Source of the DNA: Megascapheus bottae | Lineage: Eukaryota; Chordata; Mammalia; Rodentia; Geomyidae | NCBI GenBank assembly: GCA_024803745.1 | Contig: JANJXV010000192.1 | Location: 124,001-188,000 of the forward strand | DNA: 64,000 bases | Direction of reading: 5' to 3' | Part shown: positions 45,816 through 57,869 of the stretch, one piece after another | How positions within the stretch are numbered: position 1 is the stretch's first letter | How the letters are laid out: every line of letters starts with the position of its first letter | Made by a program: the position numbers and the translations under genes | Notes under the pieces: generated by a model | Told to the model about the DNA's origin: nothing | What the model saw: the letters and a program-made list of their open reading frames with translations, nothing else | The model's database searches: none

Positions 45816-47195
45816 ATGGGAAAAATTTTGCATCACTACCCGTCTAACAAACTTCTCCAATTTGCTGCGTGTCATACGTTTCTATTTCCTTCCATAGTAC
45901 AGGCCTCGCCTTTATCTTCTGCCGCTTTGGTATTTACAGATGGATCCTCTAATGGAACGGCTGCTTTGACCATTAATGGGAAAACTCAATCTTGGGTTAC
46001 GGGTTTTTCCTCCGCCCAAGAGGTGGAATTAGAGGCTGTTTTACAAGCACTCGTCCTGTTACAAGACGAGCCCTTTAACTTATACTCAGACAGTCAATAT
46101 GTAATTCGTGCTCTTCAAGTCATAGAAACTGTTCCCTTTATTGGAACTACTAACTCCAATATTCAGACCCAATTTCACCAAGTACAAACTTTGCTTTGTT
46201 CTCGCAACCACCCTTGTTTTTTTGGCTTTGTTCGAGCTCACACTAATCTTCCTGGCCCTTTAAGTGAGGGCAATGCAGTTACTGACTCTGCCACCAGAGT
46301 TTACTTAACTCAGGTTGAACTTGCTAAGCAGTCACATGCCATCCACCATCAAAACAGTGGAGCCTTGCGCCGACAGTTTAAATTATCTAGAGAAGCAGCA
46401 CGACAAATAGTTAAGACTTGCTCCAACTGTGTCCCTTTTTCACCAGCCCCCCATTTAGGTATAAATCCACGAGGACTGCTTTCTAATCACATTTGGCAGA
46501 TGGATGTCACACATGTTCCATCATTTGGCCGATTAAAATATGTTCATGTTACTGTAGATACTTATTCTAATTTTATCTTGGCCACCCCCCTTGCTGGGGA
46601 AGCCACTAAACATTGTATTTCTCACTGCATTCAATGCTTTGCTATGATGGGGATTCCCTCGCAAATAAAAACAGATAATGGCCCTGGCTATGCAGGCCGA
46701 GCATTTCAATCCTTCTTCCATTCCTATAATATCACTCATATTACAGGCATTCCTCACAATCCTCAAGGTCAATGCATCGTGGAGAGAGCTAATGGATTAT
46801 TAAAACATCAAATTGCTAAAATACAGAAAGGAGAGTCGTATCCCGCTACCCCTGTGAATATACTTAATCATGCTTTATTTGTTTCAAATTTTTTGAATTT
46901 GGATTCAAATAATTTATCTGCTGCTCAGCGATTCTGGGAAAAAAGAGAGCAGCGTGCTTTTGCCTTAGTAAAGTGGAAGGATCCCCTAACTGGTGCTTGG
47001 CATGGACCCGATCCTGTTCTAATCTGGGGTCGAGGGCATGTATGTGTTTTTTCACAAGGAGAAAATGACGCCCGCTGGCTGCCTGAACGCTGCGTTCGGA
47101 TCGTGGAGAGTGACAGTGGCCATCCAAGCAGCGACTCTCTGGGCCTACGCCCCCAACCCTCCAGTGGTGCATCCTGCGATGTGGGAAGGACCTGA
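45816..47195 (+). CDS. pol: pol: RNase H + integrase, intact frame
   Basis: An uninterrupted frame (open from about 45753) encodes the RNase H and integrase domains. RNase H shows FTDGS (about 45935), the ELEA segment, YSDSQ and a final aspartate in NAVTDSATR. The integrase then follows with an N-terminal HHCC zinc motif, whose cysteines are in KTCSNC (about 46416). The D,D-35-E catalytic core has WQMDVTH (about 46496), KTDNGP (about 46670) and VERANG (about 46780). A C-terminal DNA-binding segment contains the WKDPLTGAW motif. All three catalytic acidic residues are present, so this is the best preserved part of the provirus. It lacks its own start, being normally part of Gag-Pro-Pol. Confidence 0.88.
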   Translation: MGKILHHYPSNKLLQFAACHTFLFPSIVQASPLSSAALVFTDGSSNGTAALTINGKTQSWVTGFSSAQEVELEAVLQALVLLQDEPFNLYSDSQYVIRALQVIETVPFIGTTNSNIQTQFHQVQTLLCSRNHPCFFGFVRAHTNLPGPLSEGNAVTDSATRVYLTQVELAKQSHAIHHQNSGALRRQFKLSREAARQIVKTCSNCVPFSPAPHLGINPRGLLSNHIWQMDVTHVPSFGRLKYVHVTVDTYSNFILATPLAGEATKHCISHCIQCFAMMGIPSQIKTDNGPGYAGRAFQSFFHSYNITHITGIPHNPQGQCIVERANGLLKHQIAKIQKGESYPATPVNILNHALFVSNFLNLDSNNLSAAQRFWEKREQRAFALVKWKDPLTGAWHGPDPVLIWGRGHVCVFSQGENDARWLPERCVRIVESDSGHPSSDSLGLRPQPSSGASCDVGRT

Positions 47196-47410
47196 GTTAT
47201 TTGTGCATGTCAATTGGGACTGCTACTGGTCCACTTGTTCCACACATTCATATGAGCTGTGTTTCTCCTCCTTTTACTATTAAGTAGGGACCTTTTAACA
47301 TATTCATTAACTCTACACAATTTAATATGTGACATTATTTTGTCTTTACCATCCCTCTTCTTAATAACCTTTTTTGTAAAAGATGCCCAGGTGAAAAGCA
47401 AAGGCCTCCA

Positions 47411-47419
47411 GAGGTAAGT
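47411..47419 (+). promoter_or_regulatory. Consensus splice donor downstream of pol
   Basis: GAG/GTAAGT, the ideal U1-complementary donor, about 220 bp after the integrase stop. Confidence 0.45.
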
Positions 47420-49254
47420 AGAAGTCGGCCGACCCCCCTGTATGTCTGCGTTTTATTTTATTTTATTTTTGTTTGTTTGTTTGAAAAGGTGCACTGTGGG
47501 CCTAAAACAGAGGCCTGGGTGGTCAAGGGATGCCTTGACCCCCCCCCTCCCCTTCTGAGTTTCTTGTCGATAACAAGGCATACCTGAGAGTCCCACCAGC
47601 AAGACATGTCTAAATCTAAAAATAACTGTTTGGTGAAAACATTCATTTGAGCTCATGTTTTTTTTTGTGTTAAGTGTATCTGATTGAGTCCAATTTTCTT
47701 GTTATATGTCAATGTCTGATTATTTAAAAGTCTCCGTTTCTCTGTCTTGTTCGTGTTACATATTTTTCCTTGTCCAGTTTTGTCTTTAAAATTGGTACCA
47801 TTTCTAAATATGGATCCTTATGGTTTTTCTGTGCGTATTCAAGCACACATCCTTGTTATTTATTTGAACATTTCTGGGCCTAGCATGGCCGCTCCCCCAT
47901 GTCTGCAGTTGTAACAAGCCCTGGAAAAATAAATTCCAGCTAAGTTGCCTTGCAAAAAGTTTTGTTTTGAACCTGGTTCTCACCTGTAAGAGTAAAATTG
48001 GCAAAACTCTCTTGACACAAACTTCCGGAAAATGAACGGCCGATATTAATTTTGCGCGCTTTATGATCTTTGAGTATGAATGTGTGTGAATGAGTGAGTG
48101 AACATGTTCAAGGTTAAATTGTCAGCATGCTGTATAAAACAATGGATAAATTTATACTTAAACACAAAGACAATTGGGTAAATCTAAGCTTAAAACTTCA
48201 ACAAAAATATTAGGTTTGAATGTTTTACAATGTCTCAAAGAATTATTGTGTTGTCTTAAAGAAAAACTGGTAAATATTTTTCTAGATCCTGAAATCTGCA
48301 TTTTATTGCAGGGCATACAGCTGTTTACATTGTAAACATTGTATCCTGTTCTGCACAGAGGTGTTAGGGAATTTGGGATTTATTACTTTAAGTTAAAGTT
48401 TGGAAACATGTATTAGAGATTTAAATGTAAAATTGTTCATTAACGTCAGAAACTTTGCCTGTCCTTTCTTGCAAACTGACACTAGAAATCTGATGGTAAA
48501 ATGTGGATAATGTGATTAGTATTTTAAAGGAATGTTTAAAGGTTTATCTCCATGCTATTGGGTGTATTTTAAAAAGGAGAGGAAACTAAGTCCAGACTTA
48601 GACTTTTGGTGCACTGATGTCTATAGTTCTTGAATTAGGGAAAAACTGTTATTTGAGTTTAAACTGTTGTTGAAGTTCTAGACAAGTAATCTAAACTGCA
48701 AAAGAGCCCTTTTTTTTTCTAAAAGGCAAGAGGAGTGCCTTGGGCCTTAGGGGGCCTGAAGGCAGAAGGAGTTCTTTGTACCCTTAAAGGTTCTTCAATT
48801 GCAAATAAAGGCTAAGGTGTTAATTGTTTAAGCCAGTATCAGTAAAAGTTATTAAGAACATTGGAAATGGGTTTCTAAACAATATTTGAAAGTGAAGTTG
48901 TCTTAAATGTTTAAAGAAAGAGAAAAAAGGAAAATTAGGACTACCAAAGTAATTGCTTAATTGCTATTTCAGCTTCCTCTTGTAAGTTACCTTATAGCAA
49001 CTTCCAGCTAGCCCATGGAGAAGGACAGCAATCCTTATTCAGATGTAACTTTGGCTTTTACCAGGTTCTAGGTAAGCTCATGCTTAGAGACTATTTCTGT
49101 GTTGACCACCTTGTTGCTTTAATTGGAGTAACGTGGCCTTTTGTAGGACTCATTGATCTGAAAGCCGCAGCTTTGAGCCTGCCCGGGCAAAGCAAAGTCC
49201 CTGTGAGACTATGGTGTCTAATCTGCCAGCAGGATGCTGGGACAGAGTTGCTTT

Positions 49255-49415
49255 GGATCTTGAAGTGGCAGAGTGCTAGCTCTGAGCTAAAAAGCTGGGG
49301 GGAAGCACTCAAGTACCAAGCTCGGGACTCATAGTGGTAGGGTGCTAGCCTTGAGCTGGAGAGCTGAGAGACAGTACCCAGGCCCCGAGTTCAAGTACAG
49401 CAACCAACAAAGTGA
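49255..49415 (+). mobile_element. ID-like SINE sequence inside the provirus
   Basis: Two ID-like arms (GTGGCAGAGTGCTAGCTCTGAGC and GTGGTAGGGTGCTAGCCTTGAGC, each partly quoted) end with GAGTTCAAGTACAGCAACC. Its presence inside a young provirus suggests either later insertion or capture before insertion. Confidence 0.65.
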
Positions 49416-50141
49416 AATGCCAATGGCATGTTTATCCCTGTGTGGAGAGACACTACTGGGACATGAAAGCCATTGCTTGGATGGCAGAGATGGTGTCAGA
49501 TCTTAGTCACTTGTGCTTGGCCAATCAAATTAATCAGAGCCGGGAGGTCATAGAATAGTTTGTAAGCATGCCTTACTAATGCCCGTGCCTTTCATAACTG
49601 GGCAGGAACTTGTCAATCTTCTATGATAGTGGGTAGTTTAAAGTCCTAATTGAGCGAAATTTTTATTTTTTTATTTTTGACACCAGCCACAAATTCAGGA
49701 AAAGTTTGTGGATCTGAGGCTTGTGTCTCTATTAATCTGTTTAGATCTGACAACTGAAGCATTGTTAAGGTTGCAGAAATTTAGTTCCCCAGACAATCAA
49801 GAAAAGGCCTTTGCAAATGGGTGCTATGTAAGCTACACTATTGTAGCCAAAGATGGTTTGTGCAGTTGTTAAATGTCAAATATGATCTCTAGTTTGGAGT
49901 AAATTATTGTTCCTAATATCTAATCCTTGCAACCCCTTGATAAAACAGGCTAGGCTTCTTAAGGTCCCTGGTCAAGCACAGAGACAACACCCCTGAGTCA
50001 GCTTGAAGAAGTCACAGAAGTTGAATCTCCACCCGTCAATCCCCGTTAGACTAAGGGACCAAAGTCATTTTTGGAAAATGTGACAGGATAAATTAGGGGT
50101 ATAGAAAAGAGTAAAAATTGCACTTGTGTTTCTTTTAAAAT

Positions 50142-50154
50142 AAAAAACGGGGGA
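50142..50154 (+). other. Polypurine tract
   Basis: AAAAAACGGGGGA directly before the 3' LTR. It is the plus-strand DNA primer site, with one C interrupting. Confidence 0.85.
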
Positions 50155-50156
50155 TA

Positions 50157-50467
50157 TGTTGGGAGTCAGAGTGGAATCAAACTGTACCTTGACTTGCATC
50201 AGACCATGGCTTTATTGTCTTATTGCTTTCTGGCCCTATTCTATGTAAATGACCTGAGAATTACCATATGAATGTAACACCTGGAGGTTCTCGGGGTCTG
50301 GAGGAGGGGAGAAGCGGGAGTGAAAAATAAACGCGGCAGTCTTTGCCTGGACTGCGGACATCCCGGACCCGGTGTGTCTGTCTCTCTTCTTTTTCTTCCT
50401 AGTCCTTGTCCCCTATTTCAGGAACCCCAATCTGCGAACCCTGGTTTGCTGCCAGTTGGCCCCGGCA
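50157..50467 (+). repeat. 3' LTR (311 bp)
   Basis: TGTTGGGAG...CCCCGGCA, 308 of 311 bases equal to the 5' LTR by eye. AATAAA at 50326-50331. Confidence 0.95.
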
Positions 50468-50473
50468 AAGATG
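50468..50473. repeat. 6-bp TSD of provirus (right)
   Basis: AAGATG, equal to 41504-41509. Confidence 0.92.
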
Positions 50474-51083
50474 GAAATCTGAAATAGAGCCAGGAAAGGT
50501 TTATCCATGAGCCAAATCTAGATTGTTAGAGCTTTGGTTTAACAAACAATTGAATCTCATTAGAAGAAAGACACATTCTTGTACTTTATGTAACTTCTTT
50601 TGTGCTATCAGGACAGGAAATGCCATCTTACAGCCTCAATACATGTCATTTTGCCTTACAGAAAGCATTGTTCCTTCTTAGATGAGACTATAGTGTTTCA
50701 ATTCAACATTTTTAATCATCAGTAAAGCCTATGGATCTTACTTCTGACATAAATCAACTAAACTTGATTTCACTTTTTTTATTTATCAGCTCTACTACTA
50801 CTCTAATTTAGTTACTAGATATTTGTATGTGCAAGGTTTTCTTATCCAGTGTCCTACAGTCTCATTATAATCAGTTCTATTCCAGTATTCATGACATGAA
50901 TAGGTACAGATATACAATGCCCACCCCTCTTTCTAAGAGTTCAAGGAGGCTGGCTAATGTCATTAGTGTCTTCATAGTCTCAAATTTAAGTTAGCCTTAA
51001 TCAAATTCCACGTGAATTCAGGGCACTCTATAGTCCACCTATGCATATCACAGACAGAGATATTTATAAATCATATGTGGTAG
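50474..51083. other. Intergenic, AT-rich
   Basis: No gene or recognisable repeat seen between the provirus and L1-D. Confidence 0.6.
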
Positions 51084-51134
51084 TAACAAATATTTTTTTC
51101 ATTTTAAACTTGTTTATTATTGTTTTTCTTTTTT

Positions 51135-51533
51135 TTATTGTAATTAGTAAAAGGGTTACATGATATTTGCCAGATAGAAGGTGCATTAATTCACATACAT
51201 TGATATCCTTTCACATGTCTTGGTACCCATTTCCCTTTCCCCCCTACCCCCCACCCGTCATGGTTTTCCCCCCTTCCCTATAAAATTTCAAATATCCAAA
51301 TACAAATAAATTCAATATATCAGATAACAAAGTGAGATACTATAACAATATGAGATAACCAAGGGACAGCAAAGGAGATGAGAGACAACATAGTACATTA
51401 AGGACAACAATCATTCATTATATGGCTTTTGTTTCAATATCCTGGAGGTCCTTTCAATTAGCTTCACATTATATGGCCTGATGTATCAAGATTTTGCTCT
51501 ATTGCAGATCTCTGCTAATAGAGCCCAAGGTTT
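51135..51533 (-). other. L1-D 3' UTR
   Basis: Homologous to the L1-B and L1-C 3' UTRs, including the G-rich tract (C-rich on +, 51226-51275). Confidence 0.9.
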
Positions 51534-53950
51534 CTACTGATTATGATGAATGAGAGAGACCATTGAGCCTAAGTTCCTTTGAGTCTGGCTAACTTCACTT
51601 AATATGATTTTTTCTAAGTCTTTCCATTTCCTAACAAATGGGGCGATGTCATTCTTTCTGACAGCAGCATAGAATTCCATTGTGTACAAATACCACAACT
51701 TGTTGATCCACTCATCAACTGAGGGACATCTAGGTTGGTTCCATATCTTTGCTATGGTGAATAGTGCTGCAATGTACATTGTTGTGCTAGTGGATTTAGT
51801 ATGTCCTTGTTTCTGGATGGTTGGGTAAATGCCAAGTAGTGGAATTGCTGGGTCATAGGGGAGTTCTATGTTTAGCCTTTTGAGGCACTGCCACACTGCT
51901 TTCCATAGTGGTTGAACGAGTTTGCACTCCCACCAACAGTGTAGTAGTGATCCCTCCTGGCCACATCCTCTCCAACATCTGTTATTATTCGTTTTCCTGA
52001 TCCTGGCCATTCTAACTGGAGTGAGGTGGAATCTTAGAGTTGTTTTGATTTGCATTTCCTTTATGACCAGAGATGTTGAGCATTTCTTCATGTGTCTTTA
52101 GGCCATTTTTGTTTCTTCTTCAGAGAAGACTCTCTTTAAGTCTTTGGCCCATTTTTTAATGGGATGGTTGTTACTTTGGAGGTTAGTTTTGGAGTGATTC
52201 AATTTTTTGAGTTGTTGATATATTTTAGATATGAGGCCTTTGTCCGTTGTTTGGTTGGTGAAGATCTTCTCCCACTCTGTAGGCTTCCTGATTAGTTTAC
52301 TAGCTATGTCATTTGCCATACAAAAGTTCTGCAGTTTAATGCAGTCCCACTTATCCAGCCTTTCTCTGATTTGTTGTGATTCTTGGTCCTTATTAAGAAA
52401 GTTTCAACCTGTGCCAAGTAGGCCTAGTGTATCTCCTATTCCTTCCTGTAGAGTTTTCAGTGTGTCAGCTTTTACCTCCAGGTCTTTGATCCATTTGGAG
52501 TTAATTCTAATGCAAGGTGACAAAGAAGGATCCAACTTTAGTTTTCTGCAGGTGCTTAACTAGTTCTGCCAGCACAACTTGTTGAAGAGACTGTCTTTCT
52601 TCCATTCTATTTTTTTGGCTCCCTTGTCAAAGATTAGGTGGCCATAGGTCTGTGGTTTAATATCTGGGTCCTCAGTTCTATTCCATTGGTCTGCAAGCCT
52701 GTTCTTGTGCCATTTCCAAGCTGTTTTGATAATTATAGCTCTGTAATAGAGTCTAAAGTTTGGAATTGAAATTCCTCCAGCACTGTTCTTTCTGCTAAGA
52801 AGTGTTTTTGCTATACGGGGTCTTTTATTATTCCATATGAAATTTTGAATTGCCTCTTCTATTTCTTTAAAGAATGACATTGGGATATTGATGGATATTG
52901 CATTGAATTTGTAGATAGCTCTTGGCAAGATTGTCATTTTCACAATGTTGATTCTTCCAATCCAGGAGCATGGGAGGTTTTTCCATTTCCTTAGTTCTGC
53001 TTTAATTTCCTTTTTTAGGGTTTTAAAGTTTTCGTCAAAAAGATCCTTTACATTCTTAGTTAAGCTAATTCCTAGGTACTTTATTTTCTTTGAGGCTATT
53101 GTGAAAGGAGTTCCTTTCCTGATTATTGCCTCATTCCTCTCACTGTTGGCGTAAAGGAAGGCAGTTGATTTTTGAGGGTTGATTTTATAGCCTGCTACTC
53201 TTCCAAAGTTTTGAATCAGCTCAAGGAGCTTAGGAGTAGAGTCTATACGATTCTTTAAATACAGAATCATGTCATCTGCAAAGAGGGATAGTTTTATTTC
53301 CTCTTTCCCTACTTGGATCACCTTTATGCTTGCTTCTTGCCTTATTGCACTGGCTAGGAATTCAAGTACTATGTTAAAGAGGAGTGGAGAGAGTGGGCAT
53401 CCTTGTCTCGTTCCTGATTTTAGAGGGAAAGGCTTTAGCTTTTCACCATTAAGTGTAATACTAGCAGTGGGTTTCTCATACACAGCCTTTATTACATTGA
53501 GGAATGTCCCATGGATTCCTAGTTTCTCCAGATCTTTTAACATAAAGGGGTGTTGGATCTTGTCAAATGCCTTTTCCGCGTCAATTGAGACAATCATGTG
53601 ATTTTTGTCCTTGCTCCTGTTGATGTGTTGAATTATATTAATTGATTTGCGTATGTTGAACCAGCTTTGCCTCCCCGTGATGAATCCAGTTTGGTCATAG
53701 TGTATAATTTTTTTGATGAGTTGTTGTAGACGGTTGGCCAGTATTTTGTTGAGAAGTTTTGCATTGATGTTCATCAAAGATATAGGTCTATAGTTCTCTT
53801 TCTTTGATGAATCTCTGTCTGGTTTGGGGATGAGGGTTATACTGGCTTCATAGAATGAGTTTGGTAAGGAACCTTCATTTTCAATTTCGTTGAAGAGCTT
53901 GAGGAGTATTGGTGTGAGCTCTGCTTTGAAGTTCTCTAATTGCCATTTCT
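51534..53950 (-). pseudogene. L1-D ORF2 (RT to C-terminus), broken
   Basis: The endonuclease is missing through truncation. The RT is open from 53777 to 52560 (405 codons) with [10 protein letters not shown] and FADDM, followed by the thumb. A stop at about 52560 and further breaks separate later pieces at 52098-52319 and 51534-52091. The last has the C-terminal cysteine-histidine cluster (CWRGCGQEG...). It is the best copy here for the middle of ORF2. Confidence 0.92.
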
Positions 53951-53971
53951 ATTTCAATAACAAATATTTTT

Positions 53972-54690
53972 GATAGAAATATTATCCAGACTTTAAGGTA
54001 GCTGCAATGGGATGAGAAAGTTACTACATAAATAATCTTAGTAAATGATAGTTCAATAGGATTGTCTGCTAGTGACTCAGCAAATTAGTTTGTAGCATGT
54101 ATGGCTGATATGATAAACTCTGTCCAATATGATTGCATACATTTTGTATTCTATGGTTATCATGTACCTAGAACAGACCTCATATACATTGTCATTCAGG
54201 ACACACTGGGTATGACAGGGTGTGAGTAAATAGAACCTTCCTTCTACAGAGGAACAAGATATCAAGGTGTATCCTTCAGGTCATGCAATCATTCATTTAC
54301 ATAACGATTTAAAATAGTCATTTATTAAGTGGATTTACAGCAATCAGTTTAGATGCTATGGACTATCTAATCTACCACCACTATTTAGGTTTGGAAGAAC
54401 AGCAACAAAACAATTATCAATAACATCCAAACTAAGGTTGTGATTGTTTTCCAATAATACTATATTTACTCATAGATAAGAAGTCAGATCTGACCTTCAG
54501 GTTATATTTTACTAAATTATATTTTAACAGTGTATGAATGGCTATTCTACTTATTTACAAGTCAGATCCTTCTCTGTAGATATCAGTTTATGATATTTGT
54601 ATGTACCCTAAGTACATTCTACCATGTTATCTATCTAGTTCATTAGCTCATTTTAAATTAAAAATAATTAATGTGTTTAGCTCTCTAAAT
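53972..54690. other. Intergenic, AT-rich
   Basis: Nothing recognisable. Confidence 0.55.
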
Positions 54691-56800
54691 TGTTTATATG
54701 TTCTGTATAGTGATCACTTATCAGCTATGTAGTTTGCAAATACATATCCTCATTCTGTAGATCACTGTTTATTCCTTTAGATAATTTCCTTTGCTGTGCA
54801 AAAGATTCTTAGTATGTTTTTGTTACCTATGACCCTGAGATGCTATCTAAAAGTCATTGGTAACATCACTATTTTAAACAATGCTGTTGTGTTTTCTTAC
54901 ATCGTTTGATGATCTCAGGATTTGCATTTAGGCCTTTGATCCATTTTGGTTGACTTCTGTGTGGATAAGAGGTGGGATCTGGCTGCATTATTCTTCATGT
55001 GTGCATAAGTGATCTTAGCATCATTTGGTGTAAGACTGTCTTTTCTTTACATTCTTTTTTTTAAAAAAATTAATTTTATCATCCAGGTGAAGTAAGGGGG
55101 GTTTATAGCTTCATACATAAGGCAATGAGTATATTTCTTGTTGAACATTGTTACCTCCTCCTTCGTATTTCTCCCACATTACTTCTCCTCAGCCTCCCTT
55201 CAAGTTGTAAAGCTCATTTCCAGCATATTTTGGATATGGTTGTTGCACTGCCTTGCCATTTGTCCTTTGTCTTGTGATTTTCTTGTGCTCTTTCCCTTTC
55301 CCAATTCAGATAAACATATACATAAGACCCAGGGACTAAAATCAAATACAGTAACAACCGGGGATAAAACAAATGAAATAAATGTAGTAACTTCACACAG
55401 TACCTCAAAACAACAAAAACATCTCATTTCCATATCTTGGGGTCCATTTTGCTTAGCCTCATCTTACATGGTCATGTATACATAGCTATTGAGCTATCCT
55501 CTTCTAGGACTATCCTAGACATATACTAATTATTACAAATGAGCAAAACCATGGAGTCTATGTTCCTTTGGGTCTGGCTTATTTCACTTAATATAATTTT
55601 TTCCCAAGTCTTTCTATTTCCTTATGAATGGGGCTATGTTGCTCTTTCTGATGGAAAAATTGAATTCCACTGTGCACGTACACCATATTTTCTTGATCTA
55701 TTCTTCTACTCAGAGCCATTTGGGTTGGTTCCATATCTTAGCTATGGTAAATAATGCAGTAATGAGCATAGTTGTGCTGATAGTGTGGCTTGTTTGTGGT
55801 CTTTTGGGTAAATGCCCACGAGTGGGATTGCTGAATCATAGGGAATTTCTATGTTTAGTCTTTTGAGGAAACTCCATACTGCTTTCCAGACTGGCTGAAT
55901 ACTGTTGGTGGCAGTAAACTTGTTCAATCACTATACGTTCTTATAACTATAAAAACTCAGTCTGCTGTATGAAAGTGGATTAATTTCTGTGGTCTGTTCC
56001 ACTTACCTATGTGTCCACTTTTTGCTAGTATCATGATGTTTCATAACTACAGCTTTTAGTATGAAATACAGTTGTGATACCACCAGAGTTAGCCACTTCC
56101 TTCTCCTCTTCTTCCTCTTTTCATCTTCTTTGTCCTTCTTTTCCTTTTCCCAGGATCACTATGGCTTTTCTGAGTTTTTATGCTTCTGTATGAATTTAAA
56201 GATTGCTTTCTATTTAGTTGAAAAAATGATAAAAAACAGCACTCTAGTTAGAGATTCTTGTAAGTAGCATGGTCATTTTAACCATATAAATTATTCCAAT
56301 GCACACACATAGGGTGTATTTTCATTTTTATGTCCTCCAGAGATCTTGTCATCAGTGTTTTATAATTTGCATCTTCATTTCCTTGGGTTACTTTAATCCT
56401 GATTATTTTAATTTTATGGCTATTATGAATGGGATCATTTTGATGCCTTTTCAGTAAATTCATTATAAATGTTTAAAATGTAAGTCTTTTGTGTACTGAT
56501 TTGGCATCCTGCTACTGCACTGAATTCATTAATCTATTCCAAGAGTTTTTTGATGAAGTATTTAGGTTTTTCTATGTATAAAACCTTGTCAATTTCAAAC
56601 AAGGATAATTCAATTCATTCTTCCCTATCTGTAAGCACACTTTCTCCTTTTTTTGCCTATGTACTCTAGATAACACTTTGGTGCAATGTTAGTAAATGTG
56701 ATAGAAAGTCTTGTTCATGAGTTCAGAAGAAATAGATGAGATTTTTTTCCCAGCTCAGTATGGTATTAGCAATGAGTTTTTCATAGGCAGTATTTAGTAG
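54690..56800 (-). mobile_element. Old, degraded L1 (minus strand)
   Basis: Several stretches align by eye with the antisense of ORF2 and the 3' region of the younger L1s. 55530-55930 parallels 31680-32045 (TTTGGGTCTGGCTTATTTCACTTAATAT, partly quoted; later GGTTGGTTCCATATCTT). 54890-55035 and 55960-56760 resemble more upstream ORF2 antisense. There are many stops and indels, and the order of pieces suggests internal rearrangement or more than one insertion. No TSD found. Confidence 0.7.
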
Positions 56801-56804
56801 TTTT

Positions 56805-56922
56805 TTTATGTTCCAGGACTAGGTCTTGAACTCAAGGCCTGGGCACTGCTCCCGGATGTTCCTGCTCAAGGCTAATGTGCTATCACTTGAGCCACACATC
56901 AACATCAGCTTTTTGGAGGTGT
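56805..56922 (-). mobile_element. ID-like SINE arm
   Basis: Antisense ID-like sequence on + (TCTTGAACTCAAGGCCTGGG, ...CACTTGAGCCACA). Confidence 0.65.
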
Positions 56923-56939
56923 CATTTTCACTTTCTTGA

Positions 56940-57560
56940 TTCTTGCTTCACCACAATGCTATCTGTGTAGCTGACATAATTTCCAATCTGAGTTTCTCAA
57001 GTAGCTTTCCCAGGGGCATATTTTTATGGGATACCAGTTTGATGGCTGCTTGGGCTTTGTTTATACAGACACAGGAAAGTACAGCTTCTGTGCCTTCTTC
57101 ATTTTTTATTGATATTAGCAGTACAGGTATGCCTCAGTCATCTAGACCGAAGCAGTTCATGAAGGAGCATGACATGGAAGCTTCCACAAGTCTGTGTCCT
57201 CACCTCCATAGAGCCAAGACCTGACAGAATTAGTAGCACTGTGTCACTGAAAGAAATTCACCTCAAACACTGAGCTGTATCCAGTGTTATCTTTGAAAGA
57301 AGTTCTAACCACCCTCTCCTGAATGGTATGCACAAAGACACCCGTGTAGCAGATGCCGAATCACTCACACAAATGCTGATGATAGTTTTCAGACACCTCA
57401 GACTGGGTAATTCTGACTACCATTTGTTCCAGTCCAAGGACTTTAAGGCCAGAAGCAAATGCCTTTTCAATTTCTTCTGATTAATGTCCCTCCACAGAAT
57501 ATCTGCCATTTCTAGAGGCTCCTCATGCTATTCTCCAAGGCAAACCTACCCTGAACTGAT
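56940..57560 (-). pseudogene. Possible processed-pseudogene-like stretch, unidentified
   Basis: On the minus strand, translations stay protein-like across about 500 bp but with several in-frame stops and at least one frame change (for example around 57200-57500). I could not match it to a family, and no intron, poly(A) or TSD is clear. It could equally be ordinary intergenic DNA. Low confidence. Confidence 0.25.
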
Positions 57561-57869
57561 TTGGAAAGCAAATGGGTTGTGTTAAATAAGCACTATTAGA
57601 TTTTTAAAGTACTTGGAATTTGCTGGTCCTCACTGCTGGACATTAAATATTAGATTTCTGAAGCAGATTCATCAAATAAAAATTTCCCTCATTTCTTTTC
57701 TAAGTCTGGATTCATTAAGTAAGGTAATGGCATCGGTGTATTGATTTGGTCAATAATGTGCCTAATTATATAAATGTCACATAGTACAAATTAAGTCAAT
57801 TTGGACAAATTTCCATAGAATTCCCGAGAGATCCAAGATCAAACTTCTCTCTTTCTTTCTTCATTTCTT
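57561..57869. other. Intergenic
   Basis: Nothing recognised. Confidence 0.5.

Larger units (their letters stand above)
47196..50141 (+). other. Non-coding 3' region of the provirus in place of env
   Basis: About 2.9 kb between integrase and the polypurine tract has no frame over ~85 codons and no surface or transmembrane features (no signal peptide, fusion peptide or CX6CC). It is AT-rich, with a T-rich simple tract at 47450-47484 and a strong splice donor GAG/GTAAGT at 47411-47419. A SINE lies at about 49255-49415. I cannot say whether env decayed or was replaced. Confidence 0.75.
41510..50467 (+). mobile_element. Class II (betaretrovirus-like) endogenous retrovirus, env-less
   Basis: This is a full proviral layout: 5' LTR, primer binding site, leader with splice donor, gag, dUTPase-protease, RT, RNase H, integrase, a 2.9-kb non-coding region, polypurine tract and 3' LTR. 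A 6-bp TSD flanks it. dUTPase inside the protease frame, two zinc knuckles, a GGGAAAC frameshift site and the 6-bp TSD all fit the betaretrovirus/ERVK class. The LTRs differ at 3 of 311 positions, so insertion was recent. Gag and pol carry frame breaks and env is absent, so it cannot form an infectious virus by itself. Confidence 0.95.
51084..53971 (-). mobile_element. L1-D: minus-strand, 5'-truncated L1
   Basis: On the minus strand it runs from within ORF2 (about 53957) to the 3' UTR and A-rich tail (51098-51134 on +). TAACAAATATTTTT at 51084-51097 and 53958-53971 is a perfect 14-bp TSD. A ~68-bp deletion lies near 53935. The tail is an interrupted A/T pattern rather than pure A. Confidence 0.93.
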
